64,000 nucleotides of DNA from Azospirillum sp. TSH64. Its GTDB lineage: Bacteria > Pseudomonadota > Alphaproteobacteria > Azospirillales > Azospirillaceae. The translations under genes were made by a program, and so were the position numbers. Shown here piece after piece: positions 16,399-25,482 of this stretch (its first letter is position 1; each line of letters begins with the position of its first letter). The DNA is taken from positions 65,182 through 129,181 of the forward strand of contig NZ_LGQW01000015.1 of NCBI RefSeq assembly GCF_003116035.1, written 5' to 3'. Below the pieces are notes generated by a model. The model worked only from the letters and a program-made list of their open reading frames with translations, was not told where the DNA came from and did not search any database.

Positions 16399-17964
16399 TT
16401 ACGGGCGGTCCGCCGCCGCTCCGTCGATGGCCTGCCCGTTCATGCGGGGGGCCGGCAGCGCGGCGGGCAGCGGGACCGCCCGGTTCTTGCGCAGCGGTGC
16501 CGCCAGCTTCTCCCAGGACCGGGTGCGCAGCAGCCGGCCGGCGACCCCCAGCCCGACCGCCAGCAGGCCGGCCAGGCTGATCGCCGCTCCCACCGGCCCG
16601 CCGACCAGGAGGCCGGCCAGCCCGGCGACCCCGGCCAGCAGGGCGCGCAGGCCGATGGTCAGCGCCACCGTGCCCGTCCCCGGCGCCACGCGCGGCAGCA
16701 GCACCAGCAGCAGCCCGCAATCGACCGCCGTGCGCAGGCTCCAGGCCGCGGCGGCGCCGACCGCGCCATAGCGCTCGGCCAGCAGCCACAGCACGCCGAG
16801 ATAGACCGGCAGCTCGGCCAGCTGCAGGCGCGCCGTCACGTCGACGCGGCCGACGCTCTGGATCAGCGTGTTGGGCACATAGGCGGTGGCGTTGAAGAAG
16901 ACGCCCAGCATCAGGATCGACAGCACCGAGGCGCTGTTGGCGGCGAAGGCCGGCCCCAGCCACAGCTCCAGCGCCGTCTCGCCGCCGACGATGGTGGCGG
17001 CCTGCATCGCCAGGAACACCGCGAGCGTCAGGTGGCCGCCGGCGTCCAGGATGCGGCCCAGCGCCGGCGGATCGCGCCGGAACAGGCTGGAGGCCAGCGG
17101 GAACAGCGCCAGCGACAGGGCGCCGGGGATCACCATCAGCCGCGACAGCAGCTCGAACGGGGTGGTGTAGAAGGCGACCATCGCCGCCGGCACCAGGCTG
17201 AGCAGGATGAAGCGGTCGGCATAGAGCATCGCCGGGCCGACCAGATTGTTCAGCATCATCCAGGCGCTCATGGTGAACAGCCCGCGCAAGGACGGGCGGC
17301 CCCAGCGGCCGGGGCGCAGCAGATCCGGCACTTGGCCCACCGCCAGCACGCCATAGCCGACCAGCCCGATGAAGCGCCCGACCGCGATGGCGGCGATCAC
17401 CGGCACCAGGCTCTGGCTGAAGGGCAGCACGAAGAGCGGGCTCAGATAGTTCAGCACCCCCACCGTCATCCGCACCAGGCTGATCGGGCGGAAGCGCTGG
17501 TGCGCCTCCAGCACGCCGCGCAGGCCGGCGGAGACCAGGGCGATGGGCACGATGGCCGCCGCCACCAGCAGGCTGAACCGGATCTCGTCCGGCGAGGTGC
17601 CGGTCTCCAGCTGGAAACGGTCGGCCAGCAGCCCGGCGCCCAGCGCGACCACCCCGCCGGTCAGGAGGCCGATGGCCCCCATCAGGGCGATGGCCGGCCC
17701 GGCGATCCCTGCCGTGTTCGCAGAGCCCTCCCCCTGCCCGTCCCCCTGCCCACCGGCATGGCCGATCCGGTCGGCGACGACCTGCACCAGCGACCGTCCC
17801 AGCCCGAGGTCCAGCACGCCCAGATAGCCGAGCAGCGCCCAGATCAGGGTCAGCGCGCCGAAGCGCTCCATCCCGACGGCGGAGATGAGCCACGGAATCG
17901 ACAGCAGGGCCGCCGCCATGGGCAGCCCCTCGCCGAGCAGATTCCAGAGCGTGTTGCGAAGCAA
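16399..17964 (-). CDS. Wzx-like polysaccharide flippase
   Basis: A 521-aa integral membrane protein with about twelve to fourteen hydrophobic segments, of the MOP/Wzx superfamily. The N-terminus (NTLWNLLGEGLPMAAALLSIPWL, then RFGALTLIWALLGYLGVLDLG as separate segments) is characteristic. It would flip lipid-linked oligosaccharide to the periplasmic side. The start appears to be a TTG at 17964; an internal ATG 15 codons in is an alternative. It lies downstream of pseB-pseC on the same strand, so it may export the glycan that carries their sugar (inference). Confidence 0.85.
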   Translation of the reverse strand: MLRNTLWNLLGEGLPMAAALLSIPWLISAVGMERFGALTLIWALLGYLGVLDLGLGRSLVQVVADRIGHAGGQGDGQGEGSANTAGIAGPAIALMGAIGLLTGGVVALGAGLLADRFQLETGTSPDEIRFSLLVAAAIVPIALVSAGLRGVLEAHQRFRPISLVRMTVGVLNYLSPLFVLPFSQSLVPVIAAIAVGRFIGLVGYGVLAVGQVPDLLRPGRWGRPSLRGLFTMSAWMMLNNLVGPAMLYADRFILLSLVPAAMVAFYTTPFELLSRLMVIPGALSLALFPLASSLFRRDPPALGRILDAGGHLTLAVFLAMQAATIVGGETALELWLGPAFAANSASVLSILMLGVFFNATAYVPNTLIQSVGRVDVTARLQLAELPVYLGVLWLLAERYGAVGAAAAWSLRTAVDCGLLLVLLPRVAPGTGTVALTIGLRALLAGVAGLAGLLVGGPVGAAISLAGLLAVGLGVAGRLLRTRSWEKLAAPLRKNRAVPLPAALPAPRMNGQAIDGAAADRP

Positions 17965-18184
17965 ATTCGGAGGTCCGTACGCGAAACACTGTGAAACGGC
18001 ATTCGGGACGACCCGACCCCGGCCATCCGGCTCTCCAGCCGTTCGACCTAGGTCTATGCCCTCCTGACGACGCCATTGTTATCGGTCCATCCCGTCCAAA
18101 ACGCTAACGGAATCGCTTGGGCGAAATGGTCATGACTCTGAACGGCCACCTGAACGGCCGCACGCGTTCCGGGCTGGGCACCCG

Positions 18185-19432
18185 TCAGGACAGGACCCGC
18201 TCCAGCGCCGCGGCGACCCGGTCGACGTCGCCGTCGGCCATGGCCGGGAACAGCGGCAGCGACAGCGTCTGGGCGTAATGGCTCATGGCGCCGGGCAGGG
18301 CGAGGTCGCCGTAGCGGCGGCGCCAGTAGGGTTGGCGATGGACCGGGATATAGTGCACCTGGGTGCCGACGCCCAGGGCGCGCAAGGCCGCCATCACGGC
18401 CGAACGGGTCCGCCCGGCCGCTGCGAAATCGATGCGCGCGGCGCACAGGTGCCAGGCCGGCCGGCACCAGGGCACCAGGGCCGGCGGCCGCACCAGCGGG
18501 GCCAGCGGCCCCAGCCGTTCGGCATAGAGCGCCATCAGCCGCGCCCGCCGCTCGACGAAGCGGTCGAGCCGGCCGAGCTGGCTCAGCACCAATGCCGCGT
18601 GGATGTCGGACAGGCGGTGGTTGAAGCCCGGCTCCGCCATCTCATAGTACCAGGGGTTGGCGTTCCCCTCCGCGTCCAGGGCGGCGTCGGGATCGGCGAA
18701 GCCCTCCCCCGGCCCGGGCTCGCGCATCATGCCGTGGTTGCACAGGCGCCGCACCCGCGCCATCAGCGCCGGGTCGTTGCCGGTGACCGCCCCGCCCTCC
18801 CCGGCCGCGATGGTCTTGACCGGATGGAAGGAGAAGACGGTCAGCGATCCCACCTCGACCTCCGGCCACCCGGCGCCCACCGGCCTCTCGGCTCCCTCCG
18901 ACAGATCGCCCCCTGATGAATAGGCCGTGCCGATGGCGTGGCAGGCATCCTCGACCAGCGCCAGCCCCTCCGCCTGCGCGAGCGCCGCCAGCCCATCCAT
19001 CGGCGCGGTCTGTCCGGCATAATGGACGGGGGCAAGCGCACGGACGCGCCAGCCGGCGTTGCGGGCGCGGGCGATGGCGGCCTCGGCCTCGGCGACGCCC
19101 ATCAGGCCGCTGTCGGGATCGACGTCGGCGAAGGCGACCTCGGCCCCGGCATGGCGGGCGGCCGACGCCGTGGCGAGGAAGGTGTTGGACGGCACAACCA
19201 CCGCGTCGCCCGGCCCGATGCCCAGCGCCGCATAGGCCAGCCGCAGCGCCGCGGTGCCGTTGGCGCAGGACACGGCGTCTGCCGCCCCCACCCTCGCGGC
19301 GAGCGCCCGCTCGAACCCGGCGACCGCCGGCCCCTGGGTCAGCCAGTCGCCGCGCAGCACCGCCGTCACGGCGGCGACGTCCTCCTCCTCCACCGACTGG
19401 CGGCCATAGGGGAGGAACGGCAGATCCGCCAT
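18185..19432 (-). CDS. pseC: UDP-4-amino-4,6-dideoxy-N-acetyl-altrosamine transaminase (PseC type)
   Basis: A 415-aa PLP aminotransferase of the DegT/DnrJ/EryC1 family. It starts LPYGRQSVEEEDVAAV, the usual PseC opening, and carries VVPSNTFLATA, VEDACHAIG and the PLP lysine in FHPVKTIAAGEGG. PseC aminates the 4-keto product of PseB in the pseudaminic acid route. The ATG overlaps the pseB stop as TGATG, so the two are translationally coupled. PseH, PseG, PseI and PseF are not in the window, so the final sugar could be pseudaminic acid made with genes elsewhere or another 4-amino-6-deoxy sugar. Confidence 0.92.
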   Translation of the reverse strand: MADLPFLPYGRQSVEEEDVAAVTAVLRGDWLTQGPAVAGFERALAARVGAADAVSCANGTAALRLAYAALGIGPGDAVVVPSNTFLATASAARHAGAEVAFADVDPDSGLMGVAEAEAAIARARNAGWRVRALAPVHYAGQTAPMDGLAALAQAEGLALVEDACHAIGTAYSSGGDLSEGAERPVGAGWPEVEVGSLTVFSFHPVKTIAAGEGGAVTGNDPALMARVRRLCNHGMMREPGPGEGFADPDAALDAEGNANPWYYEMAEPGFNHRLSDIHAALVLSQLGRLDRFVERRARLMALYAERLGPLAPLVRPPALVPWCRPAWHLCAARIDFAAAGRTRSAVMAALRALGVGTQVHYIPVHRQPYWRRRYGDLALPGAMSHYAQTLSLPLFPAMADGDVDRVAAALERVLS

Positions 19433-20520
19433 CAGGGCGCTTCCGCCAGCAGGTCGCGCAGCCGCTCGCCATCGAGCCAGTCGTCGTTGCCGTCGCTGGC
19501 ATAGCGGAAGCCGTCGGCCACCGGGCGGGCATTCAGCCGCTCGTACGGCGCATGCTGCCAGAAGGTGAAGGCCGGCTCGATGACATAGCGGTCGGCCAGC
19601 TCGTAGGTCTGGCGGGAATCGTCCTCGGTGATCATCACCTCGTGCAGCTTCTCGCCCGGCCGGATGCCGACGATCTTCTGCGGCAGGTCCGGCGCCATGG
19701 CGCGGGCGAGGTCGGCGATGCGCAGGCTGGGGATCTTCGGCACGAAGATCTCGCCGCCCTGCATCATGGCGAAGCAGGACAGCACGAAGTCGACGCCGTG
19801 CTGCAACGTGATCCAGAAGCGGGTCATCCGCTCGTCGGTGACCGGCAGATGGTCGGCGCCCTCGGCGATCATCTTGCGGAACAGCGGCACGACGCTGCCG
19901 CGCGACCCCACCACATTGCCGTAGCGCACCACCGCGAAGCGGGTGTCGAGCGCGCCCGACAGGTTGTTGGCAGCGATGAAGATCTTGTCCGACGCCAGCT
20001 TGCTGGCGCCATAGAGGTTGATCGGGTTGGCCGCCTTGTCGGTCGACAGCGCGACAACGCGCCGCACCCCCATCGACAGCGCCGCCCGCACCACGTTCTC
20101 CGCCCCGTAGACGTTGGTGTGGATGCATTCCATCGGGTTGTATTCGGCGGCCGGCACATGCTTCAGCGCCGCGGCATGGACGCAGAAATCGACGCCGCGC
20201 ATCGCCAGCTCCAGCCGCTCGCGGTCGCGCACGTCGCCGATGAAATAGCGCAGCGTCGGCGCCCACTCCGCCGGCATGCGCTGCTGCATCTCGTACTGCT
20301 TGAACTCGTCGCGGGAGAAGATGATGACCCGGCGCGGCCGGGCGTGGCGCATCACCGTCTCGACGAAGCGGCGCCCGAAGGAGCCGGTTCCCCCCGTCAC
20401 CAGCACCGACCGGCCGTCCAGCATGCGCAAGCCCGCCTCGAGCCCGGTGCCCGGCATGTCGGCCCCATCCGCAGGGATCCCCGGCTTCGTCGCGCCCGCC
20501 TTGCTGGAATGTATCGTCAC
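19432..20520 (-). CDS. pseB: UDP-N-acetylglucosamine 4,6-dehydratase, inverting (PseB type)
   Basis: An extended SDR enzyme that converts UDP-GlcNAc to a UDP-4-keto-6-deoxy-altrose derivative, the first step of the pseudaminic route. Seen are the NAD loop VTGGTGSFGRRF, FSRDEFKQYEMQ, HAAALKHVPAAE, STDKAANPINLYGASKL and RPGEKLHEVMI, all typical of PseB/FlaA1. The frame opens with a GTG at 20520 (362 aa) behind AAAGGACGGA. The family normally begins at MLDGRSVLVTGG, which would be the ATG at 20424, so the N-terminal 32 residues are uncertain. Confidence 0.92.
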   Translation of the reverse strand: MTIHSSKAGATKPGIPADGADMPGTGLEAGLRMLDGRSVLVTGGTGSFGRRFVETVMRHARPRRVIIFSRDEFKQYEMQQRMPAEWAPTLRYFIGDVRDRERLELAMRGVDFCVHAAALKHVPAAEYNPMECIHTNVYGAENVVRAALSMGVRRVVALSTDKAANPINLYGASKLASDKIFIAANNLSGALDTRFAVVRYGNVVGSRGSVVPLFRKMIAEGADHLPVTDERMTRFWITLQHGVDFVLSCFAMMQGGEIFVPKIPSLRIADLARAMAPDLPQKIVGIRPGEKLHEVMITEDDSRQTYELADRYVIEPAFTFWQHAPYERLNARPVADGFRYASDGNDDWLDGERLRDLLAEAP

Positions 20521-20696
20521 CGCCGGTTCCGTCCTTTAAAGCCGCATCGCCCGAAGCCGCCGCACCCGGTGCCCACCGGCCCGATCCGGAGCGGGTGCTG
20601 CGTCGGGATCGAAATGAACCCCGACCGTAACCGGTGCTTTCTGATGATCGGGTTAATTCAGGATGTCCCCCGGCGCAAGGTCTGTTGGGACGCGGA

Positions 20697-21950
20697 TCAG
20701 GCCGGCGGCATCCGTCCCGCCTGCAAATCCTCCAGCAGACGGATCTGCGCCGGCAGGCAGACGGTGGCGAGGTCGAACCGCTCCACCGCCGTCCTCCTTG
20801 CGGCGGTCGACAGGGCGGCACGCAGTTCCGGATCGTCCAGCGCCGTCTCCACCCGGTCGGCGAGCGCCATGGGATCGTGGAAACCGGTCAGCAGCCCGTT
20901 TACCCCGTCCTCGATCACCTCGGCGACCGGCGGCGTGTCGGACCCGACGATGACGGCGCCGCAGGACATCGCCTCCAGCATCGACCAGGACAGGACGAAG
21001 GGGAAGGTCAGGTAGATGTGGGCGCGCGAGATGCGCAGCACCGACAGGTAGCTGTCATAGGGCAGCTTGCCCAGCACATGCAGCCGCGACGATTCCGGCC
21101 TGGGAGTGCCGGAGGCGTCCAGCATCGTCTCCCGCCACATCGTCTCGCGCCAAGTGCCGCCGCCTTCCGGCGCCGCGCCATAGCTGACCTCGTCGCCGCC
21201 CACCATCAGGATGTGCAGCTTCGGCCGGCGCCGCAGCAACTCCGCCGCCGCCCGCATGAAGGTGGGAAAGCCGCGGTAGGGTTCCAGGTTGCGGGCGACA
21301 TAGGTCACCACCTCGTCCCCGCGCGACAGGGTGCGGCCGTCGGGCAGGGTGACGGTGGCGGCCGGATCCGGCCGGCAGACCGCGGTGTCGACCCCGTCAT
21401 GGATCACCGAGATGCGTGGGCGGAAGGGCTCGGGATGCTGCTGGCGCTGCCACAGGGTCGGGCTGACGCCCCAGTCCATCGCGTCCAGCCCGGTCAGCAG
21501 CGAGGCGTTCTTGGTGCGGATGCGGCAGCGGGTCTCCAGCGTCACCGGCTTTTCCGGGTCGAAGCCGACATCCGACCCGTCGGCCCGGTAGAAGAACTCG
21601 CAATAGAGCAGCAGCCGGGCGTCCGGGAACAGGTCCTTCAGGAACAGGGCCTCGCCCCAGCCGGGATGGGCGCAGATCACGTCGGGGGTGAAGCCCTCCT
21701 TCTGCAGGGCAAGCCCGGCGCGCACGGCGCCCTGCCCATGCAGGACCTGCCCCTCGAACATGCGGATATAGGGGTGGGTGTTTTCTCCCGCCTCGCGCGT
21801 CGGCCGGTAGAGCGCCATCTGCACGCCGCCCGGCAACTCGCGCCGGACCTTGCCGATGAAGGCGACCTGGTGGGCCGGATCCGCCGCGAAATGGCGGACG
21901 AGATGCTTGTACTGGCCGGGGGTGTTCTGGTGGACGAACAGGATCCGCAT
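20697..21950 (-). CDS. GT4-family glycosyltransferase
   Basis: A 417-aa GT-B glycosyltransferase, paralogous along its length to the one encoded at 4542-5780. It begins MRILFVHQNTPGQYKHL and has CAHPGWGEALFLKD, YCEFFYRADGSDVGFDPE, ISVIHDGVDT, TYVARNLEPYRGF and FVLSWSMLEAMSCGAVIVG, the donor-binding region of GT4 enzymes. The start at 21950 is chosen by alignment with the paralogue; upstream in-frame codons are not conserved. It precedes pseB by 176 bp on the same strand, so it may use the sugar made there (inference). Confidence 0.88.
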   Translation of the reverse strand: MRILFVHQNTPGQYKHLVRHFAADPAHQVAFIGKVRRELPGGVQMALYRPTREAGENTHPYIRMFEGQVLHGQGAVRAGLALQKEGFTPDVICAHPGWGEALFLKDLFPDARLLLYCEFFYRADGSDVGFDPEKPVTLETRCRIRTKNASLLTGLDAMDWGVSPTLWQRQQHPEPFRPRISVIHDGVDTAVCRPDPAATVTLPDGRTLSRGDEVVTYVARNLEPYRGFPTFMRAAAELLRRRPKLHILMVGGDEVSYGAAPEGGGTWRETMWRETMLDASGTPRPESSRLHVLGKLPYDSYLSVLRISRAHIYLTFPFVLSWSMLEAMSCGAVIVGSDTPPVAEVIEDGVNGLLTGFHDPMALADRVETALDDPELRAALSTAARRTAVERFDLATVCLPAQIRLLEDLQAGRMPPA

Positions 21951-22056
21951 GGAAAGACAATGCCCGGAAAACGGAGGAACGGGGCGACAGCCTGCAACCA
22001 TCCGTCGCCGCTGTCGATGGCTAAGACCATCCGCTTAGTCAGGGCGCTTCGCCTTC

Positions 22057-22725
22057 TTAACGGCTGCGGACCAGCAGGGCCTCATAGCGCCGGACGGTCT
22101 CCCGCATCTCCTCCAGCAGCAGGCGCTGCTCTTCGGCCGCCGCCCGTGCCCGCTCCGCCTCGGTCCGCGCCTGCTCGGCATAGAGACGGGCCTCCTCCTG
22201 GAGGCGCCGCGCCCGCTCCTCGGCCTGGCGCGCCTCTTCCGCCTCACACCTCGCCTGCTCTCCCGAGCGCCGCCTCTCCTCGTCCTCGATCCGCCAGTCC
22301 TCGGCTTCCTGCCGTTGCGCTTCGCCGGTGATCCGCCCTTCCTCGACCATCAGACGGGCGCCCTCGGCCTCCATGTGGTGGTCGAACGCCGCACTGCGCT
22401 CCTCTTCGGCCTTCTCGCGCCTCAGCTCGGCGGCACAGCGGGCCTCCTCGCCCCTGTTGCGGCGCGTTTCGCTGCGCCGCCGCCAGTCTTCGGCATCGGT
22501 CCGCCGGCCCTCGGCTTGCTCCAGGGGTGACTGGCCTGGGGGGACTGGTCCGGGGGGAGGTGTATTCGGGGCATGCTGCTTACCCTCCATCAGGCGATGG
22601 GACGCCGTCAGCGCCCTTTCGGTCAGGCGCAGGCGTTCACGGCTCTGGTCCAGCAGGTACCGCCTTCGTTTCAACGACTGACGGAGGACCGCCTGCAGGG
22701 CCTTGAGGCGTTCGAGGGTTTCCAT
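22057..22725 (-). CDS. Charged coiled-coil protein of unknown function
   Basis: A 222-aa protein made almost entirely of heptad-like helix rich in Glu, Arg and Ala, for example EEARLYAEQARTEAERARAA. A Pro-rich hinge (PNTPPPGPVPPGQ) lies near residues 55-70. There is no signal peptide or membrane span. The composition makes family assignment unsafe. It could be a scaffold or length-control factor for the neighbouring glycan machinery, but nothing in the sequence proves that. The ATG at 22725 is followed by a well-formed helix; an upstream start about nine codons earlier is possible. Confidence 0.65.
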   Translation of the reverse strand: METLERLKALQAVLRQSLKRRRYLLDQSRERLRLTERALTASHRLMEGKQHAPNTPPPGPVPPGQSPLEQAEGRRTDAEDWRRRSETRRNRGEEARCAAELRREKAEEERSAAFDHHMEAEGARLMVEEGRITGEAQRQEAEDWRIEDEERRRSGEQARCEAEEARQAEERARRLQEEARLYAEQARTEAERARAAAEEQRLLLEEMRETVRRYEALLVRSR

Positions 22726-22916
22726 TCCACCGTCAACAGGCGAACCCGGCAACCCGCCTCAAGGGCATAGACACAGGCCGTGAAATGGCCGGAGAGGGAC
22801 CGTCCGGAGCAGGGTCCGCCGGAAGGACCCGTTTCCCCCCTGCCGCCTTGCGCCTATAAGGTCCTCTTGTCCGCCGGCGCTGCCCGGCCCATCGCGCGAC
22901 GGAGCGCCGACGCCCC

Positions 22917-24770
22917 TTGCCCTCTTCCCGACCCTCGTCCTCCCTGCCCTCCTCGCCCTGGCGTTTCCTGTGGATGTTCGTGCGCAACGGTTTCCTCGGC
23001 CGCGCCATCCTGCTGAACCTCGCCGCCGCCGGCGGGATCGGGCTGATGGGGATGGAGCCGGTGGCGATGCGCGGTCTGGTCGATGCGCTCACCGGACTAT
23101 CGGGGGCGGGGAGCCAGCCCTCCGGCTCCCCCGCCTGGACGGCGGAGGTGATGCGCTGGTTCCTGCTGCTGGGCGGGCTGTGGATCGCGTCGGCCCTGTT
23201 CAACCGCCTGCGCGAACTGGTCGACCTGCACACCTCGCCGGCCTTGCGCCATGCCATCCAGCTCCAGCTGTTCGATCACCTGATCGACCATTCGCCGCGC
23301 TACTTCCAGGACAATTTCGCCGGCAACCTGGGACAGAAGGTCAAGCAGGCCGGGCAGAGCGCCATCCAGATCCTGGAGATCCTGACCAACGACATCATCC
23401 GCATCGTCGTCATCCTGGCCATCGGCCTGACGCTGCTGGCCTCGGCCCAGACCCTGTTCGCCGGGCTGCTGGTCGGCTGGACCGTGGCGCATCTGGGCCT
23501 GTCGGCCCTGCTGGCGAGACGCTGCCTGCGGCTGTCGCACGCTTTCTCCGAGGAGGTGTCGTCGACCACCGGCCGCATGGTCGACATCATCGCCAATGCC
23601 GAGCTGGTGCGCGCCTTCGCCCGCCGCCGCCAGGAGCTGTCCGGCCTGTCCGACGCGCTGACCGGCGAGATCGACCGGTCGAAGGAGCTGCGCTGGTTCC
23701 TGACCAAGATGTGGTTCTGGCTGTTCAACGCCCTGCTGGTCTTCCAGATCATCCTGATCGGCCTCGCCGTGTCGGAGGCGATGGCCGGCCGCATGAGCAT
23801 CGGCGATTTCGCCATGATCTTCTCGCTGGCCAGCATCGTCGGCGCCAATGTCTGGGGCCTGTCGACGCGCATGCTGGGCTTCTTCGAACAGCTGGGCATC
23901 CTGTCCGGCGCCCTGGACCTGATCGTCCGCCCGCACGAGATCCCGGATCCGCCCGGCCGCCCCGACCTGACCGTCGGCGACGGCGCCATCCGCTTCGAGG
24001 AGGTCCGTTTCGCCCATCCCGGAAACGGGGCGGTGTTCGATGGCCTGTCCCTGACCATCCGGCCGGGGGAGCGGGTGGCGCTGGTCGGCCCGTCGGGGGC
24101 GGGCAAGAGCACGCTGGTCCGCCTGCTGCGCCGGCAGTTTCCGTTGCAGGGGGGCCGCATCCTGATCGATGGGCAGGACATCGCCGCGGTCAGCCTCGCC
24201 TCGCTCAACCGCGCGGTGGCCGAGGTGCCGCAACTGCCCAGCCTGTTCCACCGCTCCATCCGCGACAACATCGCCTATGGCAGCGAGGGGCCAGATGGCA
24301 AGGGAGTTGCCGACGAGGCGATCCGCGCCGCAGCCGCCCGCGCCCATTGCGACCGCTTCATCGAGGGCCGCGCCGCCGGCTACGACACCGTGGTGGGGGA
24401 GCGCGGCATCCAACTGTCGGGCGGCGAGCGCCAGCGGGTCGCCATCGCCCGCGCCTTCCTGAAGGACGCGCCGATCCTGGTGCTGGACGAGGCGACCTCC
24501 TCGCTCGACTCTGAGACGGAGCATCTGATCCAGGACGCGCTGCTCGGCCTGTTCGAGGGCCGCACGGTGATCGCCATCGCCCATCGGCTGTCGACCGTCA
24601 CCGGCATGGACCGCATCCTCTATATGGAGAAGGGACGCATCCTGGAGGACGGCGACCACGCCACCCTGCTGCGCCGCGACGGTCCCTATGCCCGGCTGTG
24701 GCGCCGCCAAGTCGGCGGTTTCCTGCCGGACGATGCAGGCTCCACAGCCGACCTGGAGGAGACGCGATGA
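22917..24770 (+). CDS. ABC exporter, fused permease and ATPase (MsbA/ABCB-like)
   Basis: A 617-aa half-transporter. The membrane domain (about 20-320) has six hydrophobic segments and the PRYFQDNFAGNLGQKV coupling region. The ATPase domain (about 355-595) has Walker A GPSGAGKST, Q-loop EVPQLPSLF, signature LSGGERQR and Walker B ILVLDEATSSLDSE with the H-loop AHRLST. It lacks a C39 domain, so it is lipid- or glycolipid-exporter-like rather than a type I secretion ATPase. The start is a TTG at 22917 with GGAG about 12 bases upstream; an ATG at 22974 is an alternative. It is coupled to the following periplasmic gene by an ATGA overlap. Confidence 0.88.
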   Translation: MPSSRPSSSLPSSPWRFLWMFVRNGFLGRAILLNLAAAGGIGLMGMEPVAMRGLVDALTGLSGAGSQPSGSPAWTAEVMRWFLLLGGLWIASALFNRLRELVDLHTSPALRHAIQLQLFDHLIDHSPRYFQDNFAGNLGQKVKQAGQSAIQILEILTNDIIRIVVILAIGLTLLASAQTLFAGLLVGWTVAHLGLSALLARRCLRLSHAFSEEVSSTTGRMVDIIANAELVRAFARRRQELSGLSDALTGEIDRSKELRWFLTKMWFWLFNALLVFQIILIGLAVSEAMAGRMSIGDFAMIFSLASIVGANVWGLSTRMLGFFEQLGILSGALDLIVRPHEIPDPPGRPDLTVGDGAIRFEEVRFAHPGNGAVFDGLSLTIRPGERVALVGPSGAGKSTLVRLLRRQFPLQGGRILIDGQDIAAVSLASLNRAVAEVPQLPSLFHRSIRDNIAYGSEGPDGKGVADEAIRAAAARAHCDRFIEGRAAGYDTVVGERGIQLSGGERQRVAIARAFLKDAPILVLDEATSSLDSETEHLIQDALLGLFEGRTVIAIAHRLSTVTGMDRILYMEKGRILEDGDHATLLRRDGPYARLWRRQVGGFLPDDAGSTADLEETR

Positions 24771-25294
24771 GACGCATCCTGGGACGGTTCCGCCCGATAC
24801 TGCCGCTCGCCGCCAGCCTGTTCATCCTCGCCGCGGAGGCCGCCGCCATGTCGCCTGCCCTTTCGCCTGCTCTTTCACCCCTGCCCTTCTTCCAGCGGGT
24901 CGAGCGCGTCGGCCTGCTCTGCGCGGTGGATGCCGAGGGCGGCCCGGCCACCGATGTGGGGGATGACGCGCTGTGCGGCCGCGCCGCGGCGATGCTGTCG
25001 GGGCTGCTGGCCTCCGGTCCGGCGGTCACGGCGCTCGCCCCCAACGATGCCCGCATCGCCGAGCCGGGCACCCTGCTGGTGCTAGTCCATGCCACGCTGC
25101 GGCATGAGGAGGGGCGCCGTCTGCTGGCGCTTGCCGCCACCCTTCAGCGCAGCGGAACCGCCGGCGACGCCCCGTTCTTCATGATGCCGCCCCAGGCATT
25201 GGCCCTGTCCGGCAGCCTCGATGAAAGCCTTCTGGATGCAGCGCTCCACCGCCTGCTGACCCCGTTGGGCGGAGCGCTGCGCGCCAATCCCTGA
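24767..25294 (+). CDS. Predicted periplasmic protein of unknown function
   Basis: A 175-aa protein that I do not recognise. Residues 1-26 form a signal peptide (RILGRFRPILPLAASLFILA then EAAA), so it should enter the periplasm. The mature part has ALLCAVDAEGG-like strands and two Cys residues about 20 apart that could pair. The ATG overlaps the stop of the ABC exporter gene as ATGA, which argues for a joint function such as substrate handling (inference). Confidence 0.75.
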   Translation: MRRILGRFRPILPLAASLFILAAEAAAMSPALSPALSPLPFFQRVERVGLLCAVDAEGGPATDVGDDALCGRAAAMLSGLLASGPAVTALAPNDARIAEPGTLLVLVHATLRHEEGRRLLALAATLQRSGTAGDAPFFMMPPQALALSGSLDESLLDAALHRLLTPLGGALRANP

Positions 25295-25314
25295 GCGGGT
25301 GGGCTGCTGCGGAG

Positions 25315-25330
25315 TTTGGAGTCTTGTCGC
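25315..25330 (+). repeat. Isolated iteron copy downstream of repA
   Basis: TTTGGAGTCTTGTCGC is identical to the iteron at 26492-26507. It lies between the ABC/periplasmic operon and the 3' end of repA, about 1.2 kb from the main cluster. Confidence 0.75.
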
Positions 25331-25375
25331 AGGGGGGTGAAAGCGACAGCCTGAACGGGAATTTCCATGAGCTGT

Positions 25376-25456
25376 CCTTCCCGTGAAGGCGGGAATCCAG
25401 CCATATCAGTCACTTATACAGAAACGCCGATCCCCGCAAAGGCGGGGATCGGCGTT
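25376..25456. repeat. REP-like palindromic element, possible bidirectional terminator
   Basis: A partial unit TTCCCGTGAAGGCGGGAA (from about 25378) is followed by a 15-bp perfect stem (arms 25423-25437 and 25442-25456) around the loop AAAG. The 'CCCGCnAAGGCGGG' core is that of dispersed REP-type repeats in proteobacteria. It lies between two convergent genes, where it may stop transcription from both sides, although no long T-run follows. Confidence 0.6.
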
Positions 25457-25482
25457 CTACGGGCGGTGGGTGCGTTTCGCCG

